The notes under the pieces are model-generated. The model was not told the DNA's origin, ran no database searches, and saw only the letters and a list, made by a program, of their open reading frames with translations. From Strigamia acuminata (taxonomy: Eukaryota; Arthropoda; Chilopoda; Geophilomorpha; Linotaeniidae), in assembly GCA_949358305.1 (NCBI GenBank), contig OX442315.1, positions 17,448,427 to 17,512,426 on the forward strand: 64,000 nt of DNA, in the 5' to 3' direction. The translations under genes were made by a program, and so were the position numbers. This document shows positions 1 to 10,383 of the stretch, in pieces. Position 1 is the stretch's first letter. The number at the start of each line of letters is the position of its first letter.

Positions 1-1
1 G

Positions 2-292
2 GAATCGAATTCGAAATGGGTGTTCGACGTCGACTGTGGACCCGCGCTAATGGACTTGGCCAGTGAGTGCACCGTGTGTTATTTCCACCGGTGGGCAACC
101 ATTTAGTTCCTTCGCCACTTACACGTCCTTGACTTTCCAGCAGACCACCGTCATAAAACCGGGACCATGAAGAAACGTCCTCTGGCGGCGACGACTCCAC
201 TTTGTGTGTGTTGCAGTTCGATTCGTGAGTTGTTCTGTGGGCCGTGTCGACGGATGTCAACATCGACCTCAATTTTTTTTACCGGTCATTAA
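2..292 (+). CDS. Possible 3' end of an unidentified gene (partial)
   Basis: Two pieces, 2-62 and 141-292, can be joined across a 78-base intron with a good GTGAGT donor and a TTCCAG acceptor. The joined frame stays open for about 70 codons, entering from outside the window, and ends at TAA 290-292. AATAAA-like signals follow near 340-370. The predicted tail is rich in Cys, Arg and Ser/Thr (a CVCC and a CGPC cluster) but matches no family I recognise. The intron size fits the rest of the window and the segment is more GC- and CpG-rich than the DNA after it. The model rests on splice sites and one open frame only, so it could be wrong. Confidence 0.3.
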
Positions 293-1982
293 GCGTTGCT
301 AATATAAACCTAAAAAAAAAATAGAAAAAAACACAACAAAAATAAATTTTTTAAGTAAAAAAATAAATAAAAAATAATTAATTATGCCGCCATAACGACG
401 CCAACATAACCCGCACTTGGTTGCCAAGTAACAGAAACCAGATCGAGTTCGACGTTGACCCGAACAAAATGGTTTCTATTATTATAACGAGAGGTCAATA
501 CGCAATGCGAAGTAAACACGCGGCACGTATGAGCGCCGATAAACGCATTTCTGAATGAAAAGCCGAGCGATCGATGAAATAGAGCAGTAACGTTAATACC
601 GGTAATAGGTGAAGTATTTTGCAGACTGCAGCTCATTTTTCCGCTGTGATGCGCTGCGTTAAACGAGAAAAATGTATTCAATTCAACTTACCATTTCATA
701 ATATCGGGTTGAAAACGAAGCGGTTCGTTTTTCCCGAGTCAACGCAGATGCAGGTTCATAGATGCTCTGATTCTGCTCATGCTACGGGCTCGAGTGATGA
801 CGCACACCCCCAGCACAACCGAGTCCACCCGTACCTGATCCCCAGAGATGGTGATTGGCGCCCGCAATCGATAATGCGTTGGGATGCGCAAAGACAGCCA
901 ATTTCAAAGGTATACAGCGTGGTCTAACGTGCGGCGTGCGTGAATAGTACGCAGTTTATGAGTCGCCTTGCCGTGCATTAATTCAGCCTGGTATGCTGGT
1001 GAGGTAAAGGAAAAGGGCGATTCAATAAAAGATGACGCTCCTATTCATATTGCTAACTGGATAAACAAAGGTAAGGCGCTTAAAGCGGGAATGCATAAAG
1101 GAAATGATAATAATAAAGGTAAACAAATTGGGAAGAAGTAAATGAGAGATGCTGATGGTTCTGGTGGGAGTAATATGGAGAAGCCCAGTGGGAAATGCCC
1201 GAATAAAATTGTTCGTTTTTATGAAGAAAGAAATTGTTTATTGCTGTTTAATTACCATGGAATAAAATTGTGTTTTTTTATTTTTTATATTAATAATAAT
1301 AATAATTATGATGAATGCAATCATCGCTCATATATATACAGATTTTTATATCACAATTTAATTTTTTTTTTATTAATTCCTATATAAATCGTATTAAAAA
1401 CAAAGCGTAACTGGTGGGGATTAAAAAGATAAGCTCGTTAAAATAAGTGTTAATTAAAATGAATGGGGAAAATGTCGGCTTCTTGAATTTCACTCTAATG
1501 GCGAGTTTTCCTGTATTAAAAAAAATATATATTATTATTATTTTTTTTAATTACAAGATTAGTTACAAATAGCGAATTAATGTGAGCCACAATTGGGCAA
1601 TAAGTGGCATTAAAAACCCAAGCTTAAAGCTTCATTTTTTCCCCCCAGTTTCAACATCTTAATGACGCCATTTTTAAATTACGCCACTCACCACCACCAC
1701 AGCGGGGTACACATTTTAAAAACTTGATCAAAATGGCCTTAACCGACAAATAAAACAGCACAAGTGATCATTTTAAGAACCAAACGAAGGTTATTTGACT
1801 AAAGACTTGACGACCAAACCCACAAAAATCAATAATTCTAAAAAAAAAAATAACCGGAAAACAAAATTCTCACTTAATTCCTCCAGGAGATTTGTGGCCC
1901 TCAAGAGCGTAAGCACACTAGCAATTAAATAGTTTCGTGTTAATAATTAATAAGCGAATTTATTACAAATCAATCGTTTTGC
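293..1982. other. Intergenic DNA, no supported gene
   Basis: AT-rich DNA between the possible gene end at 292 and the KIF23 stop codon. Short open frames on both strands between 382 and 927 show no family signature, no splice-site support and overlap each other. The part nearest 1983 is presumably the KIF23 3' untranslated region. Many A and T homopolymer runs; nothing else seen. Confidence 0.6.
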
Positions 1983-4900
1983 TTAAAGTCTTACTCTAGC
2001 CTCCACGTCCACCTCGTTGTCCCCAGTTTGCATCACTTTTCCATCCGCATTTCGTTTCCTAAAGTAAAAAAGAGAGTTAAAAAAACCATTCTTTTGTGTC
2101 GTAACACGTTATATTTACCGAAGAAGTGGGGGAGAAACTTGTTGCAAAATTTCAATGTCGTTAAACACCACCTGCGCTCCTCCGCCCACAGAAGGAATGA
2201 CATTTCCCTGGAGTAATAACATTTATTTGTTAAAAATAAACATTTTTTATTGAACATTTTTATTGAACCTTAATGAGGCGAGTTTCAATGTCTCCCGTTG
2301 GATTTTGCTGCTGGTGGGTGAGGCAATAACGATCCGCTTCTTTAGTGATTAGATCGGAATCCAATTTACTCATCGATTTCTTTTTCTTCATTGATGGTTG
2401 CAACACCGTGTCCAATTGGAGGCTACCGACCGGTTTGTGATCGACCCAAACTTCGCATCCGGATCTTGTGCGACGGTGACGGGGATTAGCAACTGCCATC
2501 GTCTATTCAAATGAGAAATTTCGTCATTTAATTAAATTTACAAAAGGTATTTCTGTCCTACGGAAAGTTCTGGCGACATTATCGTGACGGCTTTCGTCGC
2601 AACGTTCAATTTCGGATCGGATTTCGAGCTTTGGAGCTTGGAAGAGCCTAAAGAGCGATGGAAAATTTTAGTTTTTTCAATCGGATTGGTTAATTTAAAT
2701 TATTTTAACCCGCTATTTCGTTCAATTGTGGATCTGACATCGTGAGATTTGGTGTGGACGGTGCTGTTCTCAAGGGTCCACCTGGTACCCAATCATCAGT
2801 TACAATTTCTCGAAGTGCGCGCAATTTCTTGTCTTTTAGCTTCAAATTCGACTGTAATTGTGCGTTGTCTGCTTTCATTTTTCTTTCCTGAAATGAAAAC
2901 AATTTTCTTGTTAAAAAAAATATATTTAAAGTTTGGATTTCGTTCATTATTCACCAAATCTCTTGCGAGGCGTCCTTTTTCACGCAGGAACTTATCTTGG
3001 AGCTTGGCTTTAACTCTTTCTTTATCTATCGTTTGCTGATTGATGATCATGTCTTTTTCATCCAACTACAAGATAATAAAAAAAATTACAATTTCTTTTT
3101 TTTATAAAAAAAAAGAAAAAGAAAAAGAAATTACTTCATATTCTAAATTTCGTTTAGTGATTTGATGTTTTTCCAAAGTTCTTTGCAATATCACATTTGA
3201 ATGCTCGGCAGCGTTCAAGCGCCGTTCTAAGTTCCGTACATTTTGATCTTTCGCGTCTATTTGCTGTTTTAACTCGTCACGTTCCTGTCGAAGTAAAAAT
3301 CTTTCCTTTTCCGCATCCAAAAGCAAATTTCTAAATCCATTTTCTAAAAAAAAATAAAATAAAAAAATTTAATTATAAATTTAAAAAAAAATAAAATAAA
3401 ATAAAAAAATCGAATTACGTCTCTGCGCAAAGTCCAATAACAATTTGTTTCTTTGAACTTCTCTTTCTTGCATAAAGACGATCAAATTAGGCAACGTGGC
3501 GTCATCGGATGACATCATCAACTGCAACACAAAACAAAAATCAAAAAACCGTTTTAACCGAATTAAATTTATTGGGCGTAACACCGGCACCTCTAATGTG
3601 GGAAATGGTGCTCCCAATGAATAAGCAGTAGATGGCGGCATCATAAAATTCGCATCCCCATCCCCACCCTCAAAAGCCAATTTTTCTATCACCTCCTTCA
3701 AGGCTAAATTGGCTTTACGACGTCCAGGTGTCAAACCTATGCCTAAATCGCACCGTGCGTCTTGCGGGCGAATAATTTGAACTTCTTGCGTAAGTTCGGC
3801 AAACCTCATTACATGCTAAAAGAAAAAAAAAATTTAATTAATTAAACAATCCAAAAATCGTCAGAAAAATTGACTTACGATCGTCTCATCGTAATCATCG
3901 GCGCGCGGATTAACGCATACAATCATCCGCACTTTTCCTTCACCGTCGAAGTAGTTTTTAAATAGATGAGTCAACTTTGAGTCGCGATACGGCACCATTT
4001 TGTTCGCGCCTTGCAATTGATTTTCCCGCAGCATTTCGATACAAGTTCTCAAGACCATCAACGAGTTGTTTATATTTCCGGCTTCTCTCAATCTGTCACC
4101 GGTGTTCTTGGTGCGCATCGTTCTTTCGCTACCCGCCAAATCTACCAGAGATAATTGACTGATACACACAGCATTTTTCTCCTAAATAAAATAAAAAAAA
4201 ATTACAAATTACAAATTTTAATTAAATTTTTTATTTGCTACTCGTTTTTTTACTTGAATGACTTCTTCGCCAAACGAATCCAAGGGCGCTTGAACCAAAC
4301 GAATGGTAAAAACACTGTGGCTTCTGCTCGATTCGGTATTAAGCGTCGTATGTGCCATTCGTTTCCTTTTTTGTCCTGAAAATAAACGTTATTAAGTAAA
4401 ATAAATTTAAAACCTTACGAAAATAAATATTAACCTTTGTAAAACACTTCAAACGCTTCTTCCGTGCTTTTAACTTCGACTTCAACGCAACTGTGGACGT
4501 ACATATTGCGGGCAGCGTCTTCTCGGAGTATTTTAGACTGCGGAGGTCTAAAATAGAGTTTTTTTTAAATGTCAAATAAAATTATGCACGATGTGGTATT
4601 ACTTGGGTTTAATTGGATCGATAGGTGATTCGTCCAACAAATCGTAAACGTAATTGTTGTAGATTTCAATGTACGACACGAAAACAGCGTAACTGTTATC
4701 TTCATCAACGGCGTCGACTTTAGTCAAGTCGGGAATTCTGTCCTCGATTTCAATCTCCTTTCTGTAAATGAGAAAATAAATGTTGGTTAAAATTCGTCAC
4801 TCGAATCGTATTGATATTGATTTTTTCATTTTTAACCTGCGAGGAGTTTTAGGTGTTCGTCCAGTCGCTCCCATGTTGCTGTTCAAATCCTTCTGTCGGT

Positions 4901-5656
4901 CAAGCATGGCGTCAACTTCGCTTTGCACGTCAAAGCCGTTCATTTTATCAGGCTTGAATATATATTTTTTCGCCTGAATTTCGCCGATTGTATTAAATAC
5001 CACATCGAGGCATCGAGGCATAATCCCACCATTCTGAGGCAGGCCTGTCATCGTGTAGGTTTTCCCCGATCCGGTTACACCGTATGTGAATAACAACCCT
5101 AATAAAAATAAAAATTTAATTTTTTTATGTTTTTAAAATGAGAAATTCAAAAGTACCATTTTTCCCGTTCAATAAATCTGTCACGAGAGGCAATGCAACA
5201 TGATCGAATAATGCTTTTTGGGAAATTGCGTCCTCGAAAACGAATTTGAAGGCATACTGACACTATAAAAACAAAAATTATTATTTAAAAAAAATTAAAA
5301 AGTTTAAATTTTTTTTTTTTTTACCTCTTTCAAATTTGCTCCTCGAGAGCTGAGCGAATTCTCCGGCGGAAACAAACGAATTTTTGTGTTGTTCAAAATC
5401 TCCAAGCAAACATTATCATTCCTGTTGTCCAACGGCCTTAAGCGTAAATACACTTCCACAGGATCGCGAAGTGCATTTGAATTCGGTTTGGGCGGCGGAG
5501 GTGGCGGCGGTTTTCTTCCCGGCGTTTTCGCCCTTCTGAAATCACATCGGCCATTATTAGATAAGACTACAACCACAAATCATCACAGCAGGCTCAAGTA
5601 CCCGTCAAGTGCTAACGACATTGTATATCATAAGTAACTTACATTTGCTTCATCAT
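1983..5656 (-). CDS. KIF23: Kinesin-6 motor KIF23/MKLP1 (Pavarotti/ZEN-4 type), centralspindlin subunit
   Basis: Plus-end-directed kinesin that with RACGAP1/MgcRacGAP forms centralspindlin and bundles midzone microtubules in cytokinesis. Seventeen exons: 5643-5656, 5325-5535, 5157-5262, 4837-5098, 4603-4761, 4435-4547, 4254-4375, 3879-4181, 3591-3815, 3419-3521, 3135-3343, 2955-3065, 2710-2887, 2562-2647, 2269-2502, 2119-2207, 1983-2058. They sum to 2601 bases (866 aa) with all phases consistent. Visible features are the P-loop GVTGSGKT (about 117-124), switch I SSRSH, switch II DLAGSE, the kinesin-6 insert in the motor, a neck after [10 protein letters not shown], a coiled-coil stalk, and a C-terminal RHRRTRS plus WVDHKP block that matches the 14-3-3/Aurora B and ARF6-binding tail of MKLP1. 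A run of seven prolines follows the AKTP motif near the N-terminus. Introns are 55-107 bp. The start is ATG ATG at 5656, giving the short N-terminus usual for the family. Confidence 0.95.
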
Positions 5657-6669
5657 TGTTTCGCGGACTCACAACAACCGACAAAAATTTGCCAGTCAAA
5701 AACGTATTCGAGCACTAACAGGTAAAACAGTTTACGTCCTTTTCAATTTCCCACACGGAAATTAAAAACAACCAATCAGAAGCGCACCGATGGATGCCAT
5801 CGTGTGGCAAACTTTTACACCACAGTAAAAAACAAACGGTCGAAGCAATAAGAGTGAGTTAATGACGTCATAATTACTCATGCGGGGACTCCCTATGTGA
5901 GACTTTCTGACGTCAGGAATTGATGACATTATTCCTAGCATTTGAAAAGTGAATATAATTATTAATGACAGTTTACCTGTTATTGCGTAATTCTGGTGGG
6001 CATGTGCAAGCGATGGTTAATGTCATCCTCGCAGGATTTTTCTTCGGGACGAAATTGAGGCCTTTTCTTTGGAGAACATTATTCGGTGTACTTCGTCCTG
6101 ACCCCGATACAGGCGTGCTTCTTCCAGAAAAAGCCATTTTCGTATATTAAACATTTAAAATATAACGGAATATATATTTTTTACACGTTTGCATACTGTT
6201 AAAAACAAATTTCAACAGTACCACGAGCTTATTTGTCATTTGAAATTAAAAATTTGGAATTTTGAAAACATTAGGATTTGTTCTATACACAAAATCAAAT
6301 CCAAGAATTACTCCCGCACGTTCTGTCCTAGCAACAGACCATACGGACATTTATGTTTCCCAACGGCTCCAAGCATTTATCTGCAAAAATGTAATGGAAA
6401 AATAGAATAACAAACCAATATTCAAAATTAATAGTAAACTGCACAAAGAATAATCAAGGAATTCCCAATCCAACGATAAACAGTTGAGTATAACTCTGTG
6501 GCTAGAACGAATTTTTCTATACGGGTTCGTTCTATTTTTAGATCAGCTGAGTCCGTGGACATGTGGTTGAATCGTAAGTTTTGCACGCTTTTACTATCCT
6601 GCCGAGAAGAGATGTCTGCTTCAAACAATGCGAGATAAGTTTAATTGAACAGCATCAAACAACCACAAC
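5657..6669. promoter_or_regulatory. Shared divergent promoter region of KIF23 and SLC25A39/40
   Basis: About 1 kb separates the start codons of two genes read in opposite directions, so it must hold both promoters unless one lies further upstream. Two perfect CRE/ATF octamers TGACGTCA occur at 5863-5870 and 5908-5915, 200-260 bases from the KIF23 start. The rest is AT-rich with no clear TATA box placement. A possible coding first exon on the - strand lies at 5977-6137. Promoter function is inferred from gene layout. Confidence 0.55.
5977..6137 (-). CDS. Candidate alternative first coding exon of KIF23
   Basis: A - strand frame opens with ATG at 6137 and gives 53 codons plus two bases before a donor (AACAG then GTAAAC). 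The phase (two bases over) is exactly what KIF23 exon 2 (5325-5535) needs, so splicing would add an N-terminal extension in frame with the normal AKTP-proline-rich start. The peptide contains GRSTP twice and is Ser/Thr/Pro and basic in its first 40 residues. Unspliced, it ends at TAA 5973-5975 as a 54-residue peptide. Phase agreement has a one-in-three chance of being accidental and no homolog is known to me, so this is a hypothesis. Confidence 0.3.
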
Positions 6670-8429
6670 ATGTTTAGTCTACGAGCTTTACGAAGCGATT
6701 TATCAGCTGATCCGTATGACTTGACTCCATTGCAACAAATGGCCGCATCTTGCACTGGAGCAATGATAACATCAGTATTTGGTAAATTTAACTCGTTTAA
6801 ATACCTAAATCGTATCTAATTATTATTTATTTTACAGTGACACCTCTAGACGTTGTGAAAATTAGACTACAAACCCAACAGAAAGCTTTTATGAAAAATA
6901 AGTGCTATTTGTTCTGCAATGGACTCATGGACCACCTATGTCCTTGTTTCACTGATAAAAATACGGGGTATTTGGTTGGTCGACCTGCAGTGCGATTTAA
7001 TGGCACTGTAGATGCATTTGTAAAAATTGTTCAAATCGAGGGCATGGCATCGCTGTGGAGCGGCCTTCCGCCGACTCTGTGAGTTAAAATTTGGATAAAA
7101 ATGTATTTGTTAGAAGATTTAATTAATTTTTTGTTTTATTTTAATAGTTTGATGGCTGTACCTGCAACTATGATCTATTTCAGTGCTTACGAGCAACTCC
7201 GTAACTATTTCACGAAATTTTTTGAAGACAAAAGTACCGTTGTGCTGGCACCGATGATTGCTGGAAGTTCAGCACGAAGTAATTGTGGAAAAAATGAAAT
7301 TGTTCTTTTGCTTATTTATGTGTGAAATGTGTTTCAGTGTTAGCTGCATCCGTTATTAGCCCATTGGAACTGGTTCGTACCAAAATGCAGTCGAAGAAAA
7401 TGGTTTATAAAGGTGATTTAGATTGTTTATTTACATGTGGAGGATTGATTGGATTTTGAATATATATATATATTTTTAATTTATTAGATGTACATAAAGC
7501 TGTTCGAGATTTAGTCAGACATGAAGGTTTCAAATCGCTCTGGCGTGGATATATTCCTAGCGTGTTGCGAGATGTACCATTTTCAGGTATAAAAAAAATT
7601 AAATGGAATCGATTGATGAATTTAATATATTTTTGTGTTTTTAGCAATTTATTGGACAAATTATGAGTATTTAAAAGCGACTTATGGTGGCCCAACACCG
7701 ACTTTTGGGTTTTCTTTCTTGGCAGGAGCAACTTCGGGCGCAGTAAGATTTATTTTCTGATTATTTTTTAAAAAGATTTTAATTTTTCTTTTTACGTGGA
7801 ATAGATCGCTGCTGTTCTTACATTACCTTTTGATGTGGTGAAAACTCATCGTCAGATCGAATTAGGAGAGAAGGAAATTTATTCAGGTAAGAGTCGTTTC
7901 ATTTTATTAAAGTTGTGTATTGCCGAATGTCCCGTAATGTATAAACAATTCCGTTATTATATGAATCAATTTTTCTTTCGTTTCAGCGAAATCTGAGAGT
8001 AGGACTAAATTTTTAGGTAAATAGGAGAGTGGATTTTTTAGACTGGTTAAATTAAATTAAAGATTACAAGAATTTTGTAGGAGTTTAATAAATTTAATCC
8101 CAGTAAATAAATTTCTGAAACAGAATTGACAATTTTCCCGCTTGCTTTGTTTCGTTTACTTTAGATCCGCCGCAGAAGTCAGCAAAAACATACACCATTT
8201 TGAAACGGATTTATTATCAAAGTGGACCGACAGCATTATTCACGGGTATAACTCAAAAAAACGAATTGTTGATTGAACGTTCGACTAATAGGTAGTCGTT
8301 TACTTTGCAGGGATCGTTCCGAGAGTCGTCAAAGTGGCCCCTGCGTGCGCCATCATGATCAGCAGCTACGAATTCGGCAAGGCTTTTTTCCGACAACGGA
8401 ACGAAGCGCGGATCAACTCGGAAAGTTAA
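6670..8429 (+). CDS. SLC25A40: Mitochondrial carrier, SLC25A39/SLC25A40 type (glutathione import)
   Basis: Inner-membrane carrier of the SLC25A39/40 branch, which imports glutathione into mitochondria (established for the mammalian proteins). Ten exons: 6670-6781, 6838-7078, 7148-7278, 7338-7412, 7488-7586, 7645-7742, 7805-7886, 7987-8016, 8165-8245, 8311-8429; 1068 bases, 355 aa, within the usual family length. The three carrier signature motifs are visible: [22 protein letters not shown] and [12 protein letters not shown] Cys-rich insert ([18 protein letters not shown]) after the first motif is typical of this branch. Exon 8 is a 30-base micro-exon. AATAAA lies near 8642. The last three exons have a decayed copy downstream (8835-9221). 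Assignment to A40 rather than A39 is arbitrary, since invertebrates usually have one gene for both. Confidence 0.93.
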
Positions 8430-8663
8430 TTAGAGCGTACTTCAAATTTTTTGTTGTGATGTTTTAATAAGTTTTCTGTTTCTACAATGCACTACACCAG
8501 CATTCCACTTTTTTTGTGTTTTTTTTACAAAAAGTTAATTTACGTGTAAAACAAATGGCGTTTTTATGTTGAAAAACAATCCCTTAGTCATGTTTATAGA
8601 TAGGCCCAAGTTGTAAAGTTAAGTAAGTTTTTATACACAAAAATAAAATGGAAAACATTTATA

Positions 8664-8734
8664 TTTATGTATTTCGTCACTGTGGGTTTGATTTTCGGTC
8701 CAATTGAAGCATGTGTCTGGTTTATTTGATTTAG
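8664..8734 (-). pseudogene. Decayed copy of the GATAD1 C-terminus (unit 1)
   Basis: Read on the - strand this resembles the GATAD1 tail beginning KSNKPD..CF, but indels break the frame and no upstream GATAD1 exon is present. It is the unit 1 partner of the functional tail at 9461-9555. Confidence 0.75.
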
Positions 8735-8834
8735 GATATACAGGGATTTTGAGAAATTATCATATTTTTAGGCCTTTTGAGAAAATTGGAGATATTTCTA
8801 AAAACATTGAGAAATTTTGAGAAATATTTGTATT

Positions 8835-9221
8835 GCGAAATCTGTGAGTATAAGACTGGATTTTTAGGTAAATAAGAGTGAATTTATAAACTGGTAAAAT
8901 TAAGTTTTAAAAAAAATTCTAAGGATTAAAAGTTTAATGTCAGCAACTAAATTTCTAAAACCGAATTTTAAATTATTTCTCGCTTTGTTTGTTCCGTTTA
9001 AATTCAGCAGAAACATTCATCAAAGGGTGTACTGGCAGCAGTACAACTCGGAATTATTAGTTGAATGTTAGACTTCTAAGCTATAGTTACGTTTCAGAGA
9101 TCGGTCCTAGATTCGTCAAATTGGCTCCTGCGTGCGTCATCGTGATCAGCACCGACGATAATACGCTAAAGCTTTTTTCTGACAAGAGAACGAAGCGCAG
9201 ATCAACTCGGAAAATTAATTA
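8835..9221 (+). pseudogene. Decayed copy of the last SLC25A39/40 exons (unit 2)
   Basis: Starts with a copy of micro-exon 8 (8835-8870), keeps a shortened version of exon 9, and then a recognisable exon 10 (about 9103-9221) with APACVIVIS in place of APACAIMIS. Point changes and small indels disrupt the reading frame, and the exon 9 splice context is lost. It is presumably untranslated, although it may lie in the carrier 3' region or antisense to the GATAD1 3' UTR. Confidence 0.8.
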
Positions 9222-9460
9222 AACCACACTTGAAATTTGTTGTTGTAATGCTTTAATACGTTTTCTATTTCTGTAATGCGTGTTACCGGCTTCCAATGTC
9301 TTTTTTGGGGTTTTTTTTAAAAAAAATGTTAATTTACCTAAAAAAAATGCGTTTTTATATTGAAAAACAATCCCTTAGTCAAGTTTATGTACACGCACAA
9401 GTTGTAAAGTTAAGTAAGTAATTTTTTATATACAAAAATAAAATTGAAAAAAATTCCTTT

Positions 9461-10383
9461 TTATGTATTGTAAATTTCGTCACTGTTTGGCATGGGTTTA
9501 ATTTGCGGTCCTATTCGAGTCCAAATGAAGCACATGTCTGGTTTATTCGATTTAGTCGCGTATGGACTGTCGTTAGCTCTGAAGTATTCCGACGGGGCAT
9601 GGCAAACGAACTCCATACAGTCGAGTTTTCTCGGCAGGTCTTCTTCCGGGCCTAAAAAATTTTTTTTTTAAAATACGTGATTTCTTACTTATAAAATAAC
9701 CCAAACTTGAAAATACCCAATATGTATGATGACGGATCGAATTGATCCGTTCTGGCACTGTACATCGTAGGAAGTAGCCATGTAATTACAGCGCTTTTTT
9801 CACAAAATTGGTCCTGTAATAAACCTCGAACTTGAGCGAAATAAATATCCCCACTCACATCCATAAGAGAAACGATATCGCCAACTTTAAAATACGTTCC
9901 CTAAAAAAATTCGCTTTAATTTTACGAAAAATAAATTTTTTTAGACATAATTATACCTTATGGAAAACGCAATCAGTAGTAACAGGAGTAGCAACTGCAG
10001 TTGGTGCTTTAGTGGCCTGAAATTAATTAATTAATTAGATTTAATAATATTTTTGGTGTTTATTTCACATTACATACACTTTTCTTGAATATTACTCGTC
10101 TTCCTTTGCCTTTCAGACTTCCGGATTTATTTTGTGATTGTACTTTGTGTTTGTGACTCCTAGTTCTCGTGCTTTTCCTTAAGACAATAGTATTTCCATT
10201 CGAACTGTTCCCGTTCTCCTTCTTCGCTATGATCGAAGCATCCGCGGCAGCGTTGTTGTTGTTAACGGTTTGGCTCTTGATCAAGCACGAGTTACATAAA
10301 ACTTCACCTTTTTCGTTTTTTCTCCATATGGCTGAAACGTCGGAATTGCAACTAGCACATTGGTATTTCACTCCGAACGGCAT
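9461..10383 (-). CDS. GATAD1: GATA zinc finger domain-containing protein 1 (GATAD1/ODAG)
   Basis: Nuclear protein found in histone-demethylase/HDAC complexes that recognise H3K4me3 in vertebrates. Four exons: 10078-10383, 9957-10016, 9717-9900, 9461-9651; 741 bases, 246 aa (human about 269). The N-terminus MPFGVKYQCASCNSD..CNSC forms the single GATA-like C-x2-C...C-x2-C finger (residues about 9-33), followed by a low-complexity Asn/Ala/Lys linker, a basic GKGRRVIFKK block, and the conserved globular C-terminal half: KVGDIVSLMD, DQFCEKSAVITWLLPT, GPEEDLPRK, FVCHAPSEYF and FIWTRIGP. Exon phases agree throughout. It converges on SLC25A39/40. A CRE octamer at 10709-10716 lies about 330 bases upstream of the start. 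Confidence 0.95.

Larger units (their letters stand above)
7986..9555. repeat. Tandem duplication spanning the convergent 3' ends of SLC25A39/40 and GATAD1
   Basis: Unit 1 (about 7986-8734) and unit 2 (about 8835-9555) align along their whole length with small indels. Both hold the last SLC25A39/40 exons and introns, its 3' region, and then the GATAD1 C-terminal codons on the other strand. Shared landmarks include AACAATCCCTTAGTCA (8577, 9367), GTTGTAAAGTTAAGTAAGT (8611, 9400) and the GATAD1 tail (8664-8734, 9461-9555). About 100 bases between the units contain short repeats built on TTGAGAAATT. Unit 1 is intact for the carrier and broken for GATAD1; unit 2 is the reverse. Confidence 0.9.

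Noticed and set aside
6428-6628. Minus-strand 66-codon frame in the divergent promoter
   Set aside because: No splice partner or homology signature; it lies just upstream of the SLC25A39/40 start where promoter sequence is expected.
7041-7325. Reading MANBA-like or carrier introns as retained coding sequence
   Set aside because: Frames running through introns end shortly after the donor; family alignment requires splicing.
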